NCBI RefSeq assembly: GCF_014596565.1 | Contig: NZ_NOIN01000009.1 | Location: 124,001-188,000 of the forward strand | Direction of reading: 5' to 3' | Length of the DNA stretch: 64,000 bases | From: Pseudomonas sp. PSB18 | Lineage (GTDB): Bacteria > Pseudomonadota > Gammaproteobacteria > Pseudomonadales > Pseudomonadaceae | Shown here: positions 32,611 through 40,891 of the stretch, piece by piece | Numbering within the stretch: the first letter of the stretch is position 1 | Layout of the letters: each line of letters starts with the position of its first letter | Translations under genes and position numbers: made by a program | The notes under the pieces: generated by a model | The model's input: the letters and a program-made list of their open reading frames with translations, nothing else | Told to the model about the DNA's origin: nothing | Databases searched by the model: none

Positions 32611-33620
32611 TGGCCATGTCCGATCGATTGCTCGCCGCGTGGTATGACGGTCACCCGGCCTTGGTGCTGCTGCGGCCACTGGAGTGGCTGTACCGGCGCG
32701 TGGTGGTCGGCAAGCGCGAGCGTTTTCTGGCGGGTGAGGGCGATATCTATCAACCCTCGGTGCCGCTGGTGGTAGTGGGCAACATTACCGTGGGCGGCAC
32801 TGGCAAGACGCCGATGATCCTGTGGATGATCCAGCACTGCCAGCGCTGTGGCCTGCGGGTCGGCGTGGTCAGCCGCGGCTATGGCGCCAAGCCGCCACAA
32901 TTGCCGTGGCGAGTCGAGCCCGACCAGGGCGCCGAGATCGCTGGCGACGAACCTTTGCTGATCGTCCAGCGCACCGGTGTGCCGCTGATGATCGACCCGG
33001 ACCGCAGCCGCGCGGTCCAGGCGCTGCTGGCAGCGGAACCGCTGGACCTGATCCTGTCCGATGATGGCATGCAACATTACCGGCTGGCTCGCGACCTGGA
33101 GCTGGTGTTGATCGACAATGCCCGCGGCCTGGGCAATCGGCGTTGTCTGCCTGCCGGTCCGTTGCGCGAACCGGTCGAGCGCCTGCAATCGGTGGATGCG
33201 GTGCTGTACAACGGCGCCGGTGCCGACCGTGAAGACGGCTTCGCCTTCGAGCTACGGCCCACCGCCCTGGTGAATCTGGCCAGTGGTGAACGACGCCCGC
33301 TCGACCATTTTCCGTCCGGCCAAGCCTTGCACGCCGTGGCCGGTATCGGCAATCCGCAACGTTTCTTCAAAACCCTCGAAACGCTACACTGGCGGCCTGT
33401 ACCGCACGGGTTTGCCGATCATGCCGAATACAGCGTCGAGGCCTTGAATTTCACGCCGCCATTGCCGGTGGTCATGACGGAAAAGGACGCAGTGAAATGC
33501 CGTGCCTTTGCCGCGCCCGACTGGTGGTACCTGGCGGTGGACGCCGCGCCTTCACCGGCCTTCGAGGCCTGGTTCGATACGCAGTTGATGCGCCTGTTGC
33601 CGGATCGGCTATTACCTTAA
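32610..33620 (+). CDS. lpxK: Tetraacyldisaccharide 4'-kinase LpxK
   Basis: A 336-residue protein with a short N-terminal membrane helix and the LpxK P-loop GNITVGGTGKTP (residues ~56-67), followed by GVVSRGYG and the DDGMQH motif. It phosphorylates the lipid A precursor at the 4' position at the inner membrane. The start shares one base with the exbD stop; ATG 32616 is an alternative. The lpxK-ycaR-kdsB order couples lipid A and KDO supply. Confidence 0.95.
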   Translation: MAMSDRLLAAWYDGHPALVLLRPLEWLYRRVVVGKRERFLAGEGDIYQPSVPLVVVGNITVGGTGKTPMILWMIQHCQRCGLRVGVVSRGYGAKPPQLPWRVEPDQGAEIAGDEPLLIVQRTGVPLMIDPDRSRAVQALLAAEPLDLILSDDGMQHYRLARDLELVLIDNARGLGNRRCLPAGPLREPVERLQSVDAVLYNGAGADREDGFAFELRPTALVNLASGERRPLDHFPSGQALHAVAGIGNPQRFFKTLETLHWRPVPHGFADHAEYSVEALNFTPPLPVVMTEKDAVKCRAFAAPDWWYLAVDAAPSPAFEAWFDTQLMRLLPDRLLP

Positions 33621-33643
33621 GAATCTTATCCAGGGGAAATTCC

Positions 33644-33829
33644 ATGGACACCAAACTGCTCGACATCCTGGCCTGCCCGGTTTGCAAAGGCCCGCTCAAG
33701 CTCAGCGCCGACAAGACCGAGCTGATCAGCAAGGGCGCCGGCCTGGCGTACCCGATTCGCGACGGCATCCCGGTGATGCTCGAAAGCGAAGCCCGGACCC
33801 TGACCACCGATGAGCGCCTGGATAAATGA
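33644..33829 (+). CDS. Trm112/YcaR-family small protein
   Basis: A 61-residue protein with the family core LLDILACPVCKGPLKL (CPVC, residues 11-14) and YPIRDGIPVML. ATG 33644 has AGGGG upstream. YcaR/UPF0434 proteins are conserved between lpxK and kdsB in many gamma-proteobacteria; the bacterial role is not settled. Only one CxxC pair is present, so it would not bind zinc in the classical four-cysteine way. Overlaps kdsB by 4 nt. Confidence 0.92.
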   Translation: MDTKLLDILACPVCKGPLKLSADKTELISKGAGLAYPIRDGIPVMLESEARTLTTDERLDK

Positions 33830-34590
33830 GCGTCGCCTTCACCGTTGTAATCCCGTCGCGCTTCGCTTCGACGCGCTTGCCCGGCAAACCGTTGTTGTCG
33901 ATCGCCGGCAAGCCGATGATCCAGCACGTGTGGGAGCAGGCCTGCAAGAGCAGCGCCCAGCGTGTGGTGGTGGCGACGGACGACCTGCGCATCATCGAGG
34001 CCTGCGAGGGCTTTGGCGCCGAGGTGGTCATGACCCGCGAGGATCACAACTCCGGCACTGATCGCCTGGCGGAAGTCGCGGCGAAACTGGGCCTGGAACC
34101 TGACGCCATCGTGGTCAACGTGCAGGGCGACGAACCGCTGATCCCGCCCAGCGTGATCGATCAGGTCGCGGCCAATCTGGCGGCCCATCCCGAAGCGCGC
34201 ATGGCCACGCTGGCCGAGCCGATCAAGGACGTGCAGACCCTGTTCAACCCGAACGTGGTCAAGGTGATCAGTGACCTGAACGGCCTGGCGCTGACCTTCA
34301 GTCGCGCTACGTTGCCCTGGGCCCGGGATGCATTCGCTCAAACCCGTGACGTCATGCCTGAAGGCGTGCCGTACCGTCGTCACATCGGCATCTATGCCTA
34401 TCGTGCCGGTTTTCTCCAGGACTTCGTGGCCTGGGGCCCATGCTGGCTGGAAAACACCGAAGCCCTGGAGCAGCTGCGCGCGCTCTGGCACGGTGTGCGG
34501 ATCCATGTTGCCGATGCGCTGATCGCTCCGCCAACCGGCGTCGACACGGTCGAAGACCTTGAACGCGTTCGTCGTCTGCTGGAGGCCTGA
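33826..34590 (+). CDS. kdsB: CMP-KDO synthetase KdsB
   Basis: A 254-residue nucleotidyltransferase with the N-terminal signature VIPSRFASTRLPGKPL, the NVQGDEPLIPP motif (~residue 104) and the RHIGIYAYR segment (~185). It activates KDO with CTP for lipopolysaccharide core assembly. Both ends overlap neighbours (4 nt with ycaR, 1 nt with ptpA). Confidence 0.96.
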   Translation: MSVAFTVVIPSRFASTRLPGKPLLSIAGKPMIQHVWEQACKSSAQRVVVATDDLRIIEACEGFGAEVVMTREDHNSGTDRLAEVAAKLGLEPDAIVVNVQGDEPLIPPSVIDQVAANLAAHPEARMATLAEPIKDVQTLFNPNVVKVISDLNGLALTFSRATLPWARDAFAQTRDVMPEGVPYRRHIGIYAYRAGFLQDFVAWGPCWLENTEALEQLRALWHGVRIHVADALIAPPTGVDTVEDLERVRRLLEA

Positions 34591-35054
34591 TGCGGGTTCT
34601 GTTCGTCTGCCTCGGCAACATCTGCCGCTCGCCCACCGCCGAAGGCATCCTGCGACACAAGCTGCGCGAGGCCGGGCTGACCGGGCAAGTGGAGGTGGCC
34701 TCCGCCGGTACCGGTGACTGGCACGTGGGCAAGCCGCCGGACAAGCGCAGCCAGGCCGCGGCCCTGCGGCGTGGTTATGATTTGTCGGCCCAGCGTGCCC
34801 GGCAAGTCAGCCGCGCCGATTTCGCCGCCTATGACCTGATCCTGGCGATGGACAGCAGCAACCTGCGCAATCTCAAGGCCCTGCAACCGGCCAACGGCCG
34901 GGCTGAACTGGATCTGTTCCTGCGGCGCTACGAAGCCGGCGTCGATGACGTACCGGATCCGTACTACGACGGCGAGCAGGGTTTCGAGCAGGTCCTGGAC
35001 CTGATCGAATGCGCCACGGATCGCCTGGTGATCGAATTGAAGGGGCGGCTATGA
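34590..35054 (+). CDS. Low-molecular-weight protein tyrosine phosphatase
   Basis: A 154-residue protein with the C-x5-R-S phosphatase loop at residues 7-14 (CLGNICRS) and the C-terminal DPYYDG segment holding the general-acid aspartate. It is cytoplasmic and may act on tyrosine kinases of envelope polysaccharide synthesis, or on small molecules. It is coupled to kdsB (1-nt overlap) and murB (4-nt overlap). Confidence 0.93.
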   Translation: MRVLFVCLGNICRSPTAEGILRHKLREAGLTGQVEVASAGTGDWHVGKPPDKRSQAAALRRGYDLSAQRARQVSRADFAAYDLILAMDSSNLRNLKALQPANGRAELDLFLRRYEAGVDDVPDPYYDGEQGFEQVLDLIECATDRLVIELKGRL

Positions 35055-36070
35055 GTTTGCAGGTACAGACCGGCGTCAGCCTCAAGCCTTTCAACAGTTT
35101 CGGCGTGGACGTCAAGGCCCGGCTGTTCGCCGAGGCCCACGGCGATGCGGATGTGCGCGAGGCGCTGGCGTATGCCGCCGGGCATGAGGTACCGCTGCTG
35201 GTGATTGGTGGTGGCAGCAACTTGCTGCTGACCGGCGACATCGATGCGCTGGTGCTGCGCATGGCCAGCCGCGGCATCCGCCTGCTGCGCGATGAGGGGG
35301 AGCGGGTGGTGATCGAGGCCGAGGCCGGAGAGCCCTGGCATCCTTTCGTCCAGCACACGTTGGCGCAAGGCTGGGCGGGGCTGGAGAACCTCAGCCTGAT
35401 CCCCGGGACGGTGGGCGCCGCGCCGATGCAGAACATCGGCGCCTATGGCGTGGAGATCAAGGACGTCTTTGCCGGGCTCACCGCCCTGGATCGCCATACC
35501 GGCGAGTTGCGGGATTTCACCCTCGAAGAATGCTGTTTTGCCTACCGCGACAGCCTGTTCAAACAACAATCGGGTCGTTGGTTGATCCTGCGGGTGCGTT
35601 TCGCCCTCAGTCGTGCCGCCCATCTGCACCTGGAATATGGCCCGGTTCGTCAGCGGTTGAGCGAACAAGGCATCGACCAGGCGACGCCCCTCGATGTCAG
35701 CCGCGCCATTTGCAGCATACGCAGCGAAAAACTGCCGGACCCGGCCGTGCTGGGCAATGCTGGCAGTTTCTTCAAGAATCCGCTGGTGCCGGCCGCGCAC
35801 GTTACGCACCTCAAGCTGCAATACCCCGACCTGGTGGCTTATCCACAGCCCGAGGGCCAGATGAAAATCGCCGCGGGTTGGCTGATCGAGCGTGCCGGCT
35901 GGAAGGGGTTCCGTGAAGGCGACGCCGGGGTGCATAAGTTGCAGGCGCTGGTGCTGGTCAACTATGGCGAGGCTACTGGCCTCGAACTGCTGGAACTGGC
36001 CCAGCGTATCCAGAAAGATGTTGCCGAACGTTTCCAGGTTGACCTGGAAATGGAGCCCAATCGCTACTGA
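35051..36070 (+). CDS. murB: UDP-N-acetylenolpyruvoylglucosamine reductase MurB
   Basis: A 339-residue FAD-dependent reductase of peptidoglycan synthesis. The FAD-binding region holds VIGGGSNLLL (~55-64) and the catalytic serine lies in LGNAGSFFKNP (~233-243). Length and the Y-containing C-terminus fit the type I MurB of E. coli. The start overlaps the ptpA stop; a terminator follows 25 nt after its stop. Confidence 0.95.
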   Translation: MSLQVQTGVSLKPFNSFGVDVKARLFAEAHGDADVREALAYAAGHEVPLLVIGGGSNLLLTGDIDALVLRMASRGIRLLRDEGERVVIEAEAGEPWHPFVQHTLAQGWAGLENLSLIPGTVGAAPMQNIGAYGVEIKDVFAGLTALDRHTGELRDFTLEECCFAYRDSLFKQQSGRWLILRVRFALSRAAHLHLEYGPVRQRLSEQGIDQATPLDVSRAICSIRSEKLPDPAVLGNAGSFFKNPLVPAAHVTHLKLQYPDLVAYPQPEGQMKIAAGWLIERAGWKGFREGDAGVHKLQALVLVNYGEATGLELLELAQRIQKDVAERFQVDLEMEPNRY

Positions 36071-36094
36071 GTCAAGGTTCGCCATGAACCGAGG

Positions 36095-36153
36095 ACGCCC
36101 TGCACAACCTCGCACACGCGTCATTTGTGCAGGATTGTGCAGGGCGTTTTGCT
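36095..36153 (+). terminator. Terminator closing the exbB-murB operon
   Basis: ACGCCCTGCACAA (36095-36107) and TTGTGCAGGGCGT (36135-36147) form a perfect 13-bp stem followed by TTTTGCTT. Confidence 0.9.
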
Positions 36154-36324
36154 TGAACCTGGGTTAATTTAATCCGCTGACAATGCGACCCTAGAGGCCC
36201 AGTGCAGACCCTTGCGTGTCTGTATAAGAGAGCCCGATCAGCCTGAGCCAGTCTGCGACACCGAACCGTCACCCAAGCGGCAGATTGCTCGACCTCATAA
36301 CTCGATAACTATGCGGGCGTGCCC

Positions 36325-36795
36325 ATGATTACCCTGAAACTCAATGGACAAGACCATCAACTGGATGTGACCGAGGACATGCCGCTGCTGTGGGCTATCC
36401 GGGATGTCGCTGGGTACAACGGCACCAAATTCGGCTGTGGCATGGGCCTGTGCGGCGCATGCACCATCCACATCGACGGCGCTCCGGCGCGCAGTTGCAT
36501 CACGCCGATCGGCTCGGTGCAGGGGCAGAACGTCAGTACCATCGACGCACTGCATGCCGACCCGGTTGGCCAGGTCGTGCAAAAGGCCTGGCTCGATACC
36601 GCCGTGGCCCAGTGTGGCTACTGCCAGGGCGGGCAAATCATGTCCGCCACCGCCTTGCTCAAGAGCAATCCCAATCCCAGCGATGAGCAGATCGAGGAAG
36701 CCATGGTTGGCAATATCTGCCGTTGTGGCACGTATAACCGGATCAAGACCGCGATCCGCCAGGCTTCCACCCACCTGAAGGAGGCCAAGGCATGA
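36325..36795 (+). CDS. 2Fe-2S subunit of a molybdenum hydroxylase (IorA-like)
   Basis: A 156-residue ferredoxin-type subunit. The plant-type [2Fe-2S] cysteines are C38, C43, C46 and C58 (CGMGLCGAC then SC); the second cluster uses C97, C100, C132 and C134. It resembles isoquinoline 1-oxidoreductase alpha and related aldehyde-oxidising enzymes. ATG 36325 has only a weak GCGGGCG upstream; a GTG 6 nt earlier is possible. It overlaps its catalytic partner by 4 nt. Confidence 0.92.
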   Translation: MITLKLNGQDHQLDVTEDMPLLWAIRDVAGYNGTKFGCGMGLCGACTIHIDGAPARSCITPIGSVQGQNVSTIDALHADPVGQVVQKAWLDTAVAQCGYCQGGQIMSATALLKSNPNPSDEQIEEAMVGNICRCGTYNRIKTAIRQASTHLKEAKA

Positions 36796-39107
36796 GCCGT
36801 TTGCCCAATGATTTCGTGCTGAGCAATCTCAGCCGACGTGGCTTCCTCAAGGGCGCGAGCGCCACCGGCGCGCTGGTCTTGGCCGCCAGTTGGGGCCTGC
36901 CGGATGCCTTTGCCGAAGAAAAGAAGTTCGGTGCCGAGGGCATGCCCCATGGTGCGGTCGACGATCCGAAGGTGTACGTCAGCATTGCCGCCGACGGCAG
37001 CGTGACGGTGATCTGCAACCGTTCGGAAATGGGCCAGGGTGTGCGCACCAGCCTCAGCATGGTCGTGGCCGATGAACTGGACGCCGACTGGGCATTGGTG
37101 AAGGTGCAGCAGGCGCCGGCCGATGAGGCGCGTTTCGGCAACCAGGACACCGACGGTTCGCGCAGCATGCGCCACTGGTACGAACCGATGCGCCGTTGCG
37201 GTGCCGCCGCCCGGACCATGCTGGAGCAGGCCGCCGCAGCCCAATGGAACGTTCCGGTGGGCGAGTGCCACGCCCAGTTGCACAACGTGGTGCACCAGCC
37301 TTCCGGTCGGAAACTGGGTTATGGCGCCTTGGCCGCTGCCGCCAGCGCCTTGCCGGTGCCGGCCCGTGACACCTTGCGCCTCAAGCAGCCTGCCGAATTT
37401 CGCTACATCGGCAAGGAAGCGAGCAGGGCCATCGACGGTGCCGACGTCGTCAACGGTCGCGCCGTTTTCGGTGCCGATGTGCATTTCGACGGCATGCTTT
37501 ACGCCGTCGTGGCGCGCCCACCGGTCTATGGCGGCAAGGTCAAGACCGTGGATGACAGTGCGGCGCTGAAAGTACCGGGCGTGGTCAAGGTCGTGCAGAT
37601 CGAAGGGCGTCCGCTGCCTTCGGAATTCCAGCCCCTGGGTGGCGTGGCGGTGGTGGCGAAGAACACCTGGGCCGCGATCAAGGGGCGCGATGCGCTGAAA
37701 ATCGAGTGGGATGACGGCCCGAATGCCGGTTATGACTCGGTCGCCTATCGCAAGGAGCTCGAGGCCGCTGCTCTCAAGCCCGGAAAAGTCCTGCGCAGCA
37801 CCGGCGATCTCGACGATGCGCTGGCGAAGGCCGATTCGACCCTGGAAGCCTCGTATTACCTGCCGCACCTGTCCCAGTCGCCAATGGAGCCGATGGTGGC
37901 CGTTGCCCGGTTCAAGGACGGTCAGTGTGAAGCCTGGGCACCGAGCCAGGCACCCCAGGTGACCCGCGAGCGCGTCGCTGAGCGATTGGGTATTCCTTTC
38001 GACAAGGTCACGATCAATATCACGCTGCTGGGTGGTGGGTTTGGCCGTAAATCCAAGCCCGACTTCGTCGTCGAGGCGGCGGTGCTGGCCAAGGAGTTTG
38101 CGGGGCAGGCGGTCCGGGTGCAATGGACCCGCGAGGATGACATCCATCACTCGTATTTCCACACCGTATCGGCCGAGTATCTCAAGGCCGGCTTGAACCG
38201 GGACGGCATGCCGTCCGGCTGGCTGCATCGCACCGTGGCCCCGAGCATCACCGCGCTGTTCGCGCCGAATATGGTTCATGAAGCGCCGTTCGAAGTCGGC
38301 ATGGGCGTGACCAACATGGCCTACGCCATTCCCAACCTGCGCCTGGAGAACCCCGAAGCGGTAGCCCACACGCGAGTGGGCTGGTACCGCTCGGTGTCGA
38401 ACATTCCCCACGGTTTCGCCATCCAGAGTTTTATCGACGAATTGGCCCACAAGGCCGGTCAGGACCCGCTGAAGTACCACCTCAAGTTGCTTGGCCCGGA
38501 TCGCAAGATCGACCCGCGTACCTTGAACGAAGAGTGGAACTACGGTGAATCCCCCGAGCGCTATCCCATCGATACGGCGCGGATCCGCACCGTGTTGGAA
38601 ACCGCTGCCAAGGCTGCCGGTTGGGGGCAGAAGTTGCCCAAAGGCCGTGGCCTCGGGCTCGCGGTGCATTACAGCTTCGTCACCTACGTGGCGGCGGCCA
38701 TCGAAGTGGAGGTCAAGGAGGACGGCACGGTGATCGTGCACAAGGCGAACATTGCCGTCGACTGCGGTCCGCAGATCAACCCCGAACGTATCCGCTCCCA
38801 GTTCGAAGGCGCCTGCGTCATGGGCTTGGGCAATGCGATGGTGGGGGAGATCAGCTTCAAGGATGGCAAGGTCCAGCAGGATAACTTCCACATGTACGAA
38901 GTGGCGCGCATGTCCCTGGCGCCCAGGGAAGTGGCAGTGCACCTGGTCACGCCACCGGGCGAGGTGCCATTGGGCGGTGTCGGTGAGCCGGGGGTACCGC
39001 CGATTGCGCCGGCGCTGTGCAATGCGATTTTCGCGGCGACCGGCCAGCGTATCCGCAACCTGCCGGTGCGCTATCAGTTGCAAGGCTGGCAGCAGGCCAA
39101 GGCCTGA
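36792..39107 (+). CDS. Molybdopterin-binding catalytic subunit, Tat-exported (IorB-like)
   Basis: A 771-residue xanthine-dehydrogenase-family large subunit. It starts with a twin-arginine signal (LSRRGFLKG, residues ~13-21), so the enzyme is probably periplasmic and carries the Fe-S subunit along. Molybdopterin landmarks include GGGFGRKSKPDF (~416) and the catalytic glutamate in GGVGEPGVPP (~734-743). There is no FAD subunit, typical of IorAB and membrane-linked aldehyde dehydrogenases that feed cytochromes. The substrate cannot be deduced. It overlaps xdhC by 1 nt. Confidence 0.92.
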   Translation: MSRLPNDFVLSNLSRRGFLKGASATGALVLAASWGLPDAFAEEKKFGAEGMPHGAVDDPKVYVSIAADGSVTVICNRSEMGQGVRTSLSMVVADELDADWALVKVQQAPADEARFGNQDTDGSRSMRHWYEPMRRCGAAARTMLEQAAAAQWNVPVGECHAQLHNVVHQPSGRKLGYGALAAAASALPVPARDTLRLKQPAEFRYIGKEASRAIDGADVVNGRAVFGADVHFDGMLYAVVARPPVYGGKVKTVDDSAALKVPGVVKVVQIEGRPLPSEFQPLGGVAVVAKNTWAAIKGRDALKIEWDDGPNAGYDSVAYRKELEAAALKPGKVLRSTGDLDDALAKADSTLEASYYLPHLSQSPMEPMVAVARFKDGQCEAWAPSQAPQVTRERVAERLGIPFDKVTINITLLGGGFGRKSKPDFVVEAAVLAKEFAGQAVRVQWTREDDIHHSYFHTVSAEYLKAGLNRDGMPSGWLHRTVAPSITALFAPNMVHEAPFEVGMGVTNMAYAIPNLRLENPEAVAHTRVGWYRSVSNIPHGFAIQSFIDELAHKAGQDPLKYHLKLLGPDRKIDPRTLNEEWNYGESPERYPIDTARIRTVLETAAKAAGWGQKLPKGRGLGLAVHYSFVTYVAAAIEVEVKEDGTVIVHKANIAVDCGPQINPERIRSQFEGACVMGLGNAMVGEISFKDGKVQQDNFHMYEVARMSLAPREVAVHLVTPPGEVPLGGVGEPGVPPIAPALCNAIFAATGQRIRNLPVRYQLQGWQQAKA

Positions 39108-40078
39108 TGGACAGCGTTGACCTGAATGTCCTGCGCAGCGTGCTCCAATGGCGCCGCGCCGGACAGCGCGTGGTGTTGTTCACGGTGGTCCAGACGTGGG
39201 GCACCGCGCCGAGGCCTCCGGGGGCGATGCTCGCCTTGCGCGAAGACGGCGTGGTGATCGGCTCGGTGTCGGGCGGTTGTGTCGAGGATGACCTGATCGC
39301 CCGACTGCACGATGGCCGCATTCCGGCGGACGGTCCGCCGGTGCAGATGGTCACCTACGGTGTTACCCGCGAGGAGGCGGCGCGCTTCGGTTTGCCGTGC
39401 GGCGGGACCCTGCGCCTGACGGAAGAGCGGGTCGGCGATCCACAATGGGTAGCCGAACTGCTGGAGCGCTGCGAAGCCCATCAGATTGTCGCCCGTGAGT
39501 TGAGCATCGCCACAGGCCATGTGGCGTTGACGCCCGCCAGCAAGAGCGACGTGCTGGTGTTCAACGGCCAGACCCTGCGTGCCATCTACGGGCCGCGGTG
39601 GCGGTTGCTGTTGATCGGCGCTGGGCAATTGTCGCGCTATGTTGCGGAAATGGCCCGGTTGCTGGACTTCGAAGTGCTGATCTGCGATCCGCGCAAGGAG
39701 TTCGTCTACGGGTGGGAAGAACAGCACGGCCGCTTCGTCTCGGGGATGCCCGACGAGGCGGTGTTGAACATCCAGACCGACGAGCGCACGGCGATCGTTG
39801 CCCTGACCCATGATCCGCGCCTGGACGACATGGCCTTGCTGACCGCCCTGGATTCACCGGCTTTTTATGTGGGGGCCCTGGGGTCGCGGGTCAACAGCCA
39901 GAAGCGCCGGGACAATCTGCTTCAGCTAGGCTTGTCAGCACAGGCCATCGAGCGGCTGCATGGTCCGATCGGCCTGCACATCGGCAGCCACACCCCGGCG
40001 GAAATCGCCTTGTCGCTGCTGGCCGAAATCGTGGCCATCAAGAATGGCGTCGAGTTGCGGCAGAAAAAGCCGTTGTAA
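39107..40078 (+). CDS. XdhC/CoxI-family molybdo-enzyme maturation factor
   Basis: A 323-residue protein with the XdhC/CoxI N-terminal domain (VVQTWGTAPRPPGAMLAL, GSVSGGCVEDDL) and a Rossmann-like C-terminal domain (LLIGAGQLSRYVAEMA, then GALGSRVNSQKR). XdhC-type proteins insert the sulfurated molybdenum cofactor into xanthine-dehydrogenase-type enzymes, here the preceding IorAB-like pair. ATG 39107 is the last base of the previous stop. Confidence 0.92.
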   Translation: MDSVDLNVLRSVLQWRRAGQRVVLFTVVQTWGTAPRPPGAMLALREDGVVIGSVSGGCVEDDLIARLHDGRIPADGPPVQMVTYGVTREEAARFGLPCGGTLRLTEERVGDPQWVAELLERCEAHQIVARELSIATGHVALTPASKSDVLVFNGQTLRAIYGPRWRLLLIGAGQLSRYVAEMARLLDFEVLICDPRKEFVYGWEEQHGRFVSGMPDEAVLNIQTDERTAIVALTHDPRLDDMALLTALDSPAFYVGALGSRVNSQKRRDNLLQLGLSAQAIERLHGPIGLHIGSHTPAEIALSLLAEIVAIKNGVELRQKKPL

Positions 40079-40104
40079 GCCGCCGTTAGGGGCAAGGAGG
40101 GCGC

Positions 40105-40704
40105 ATGAGCGGATCTATTGGCGTGATCATTGTCGCAGCCGGACAGGGCAGCCGTTTTCGTCAGGTTGCCGGACCCGACAAGGATAAGTTATTGGCTGAC
40201 TGCACTGGGCGCGACGGCGCCGTCCGTTCGGTGATCGAGCAGGTGCTGGTGAATTTGCCAGCTTCCCTGGAAAAGCGCGTGCTGGTGACCCGTGAGGGGC
40301 GTCCACAGGCCATTCGCATGGCCCAGGCCTATGGATGCGATGTCGTCGAACTGGACTCCCCCGGCCTGGGCGACAGCATCGCGGCCGGCGTCCAGACATG
40401 CCCGGGCCTCGATGGTTGGTTGATGGTGCTGGCAGACATGCCATTTATCCTGCCGTCCAGCATTGAGCGGGTGGCGGCGGGCATTCGCGAGGATGGCATC
40501 TGTGTGCCGGTGCTCGCGGGGGAATATGGGCATCCCGTCGGGTTTGGTCGTGAGTTCGGATCGAAGTTGATGGCGCTGACCGGAGATCGCGGTGCCAAGG
40601 CACTGTTTGCCGGGGCGCGAGTGGTCGAGATCGCCCTGGACGATCCTGGGGTGGTTTGGGATGTGGATGTGCCTGAGGCCCTGAGTTTCCAGTCACAACA
40701 TTGA
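40105..40704 (+). CDS. MocA/MobA-like molybdopterin nucleotidyltransferase
   Basis: A 199-residue protein with the nucleotidyltransferase signature VIIVAAGQGSRFRQV at residues ~7-21 and the LADMPF motif near residue 112. It resembles MocA, which makes the cytosine dinucleotide form of the cofactor, and MobA. Beside xdhC and iorAB the MocA-type role is more likely. GGAGG precedes ATG 40105. Confidence 0.87.
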   Translation: MSGSIGVIIVAAGQGSRFRQVAGPDKDKLLADCTGRDGAVRSVIEQVLVNLPASLEKRVLVTREGRPQAIRMAQAYGCDVVELDSPGLGDSIAAGVQTCPGLDGWLMVLADMPFILPSSIERVAAGIREDGICVPVLAGEYGHPVGFGREFGSKLMALTGDRGAKALFAGARVVEIALDDPGVVWDVDVPEALSFQSQH

Positions 40705-40720
40705 TGGCGACTGAACCACC

Positions 40721-40819
40721 GTTATCGCGAGCAGGCTCGCTCCCACAGGATTCTTTGATGGGTTGAGAATTGGTGATCGCCGCAAATTCCCTGTGGGAGC
40801 GAGCCTGCTCGCGATGGCG
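40721..40819. repeat. REP pair (BIME)
   Basis: Inverted GAGC/GCTC-type REPs (TATCGCGAGCAGGCTCGCTC on the left and its complement-like partner on the right) with a 47-nt spacer, lying between the molybdo-enzyme operon and the rne terminator. Confidence 0.88.
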
Positions 40820-40840
40820 ATCTGATAGTCGACACGAAAT

Positions 40841-40877
40841 AAAAAGCCCCGCCTGGCATCACCAGGCGGGGCTTTTT
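40841..40877 (-). terminator. Bidirectional terminator after rne
   Basis: AAAAAGCCCCGCCTGG and CCAGGCGGGGCTTTTT form a long perfect stem with A/T tails on both sides, 15 nt beyond the rne stop. It can also stop rightward transcripts from the molybdo-enzyme operon. Confidence 0.93.
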
Positions 40878-40891
40878 ATTGGGCGATGGAA

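Noticed and set aside
36618..39083. 821-codon minus-strand open frame
   Set aside because: It is antisense to the molybdopterin-binding subunit, which has clear catalytic motifs.
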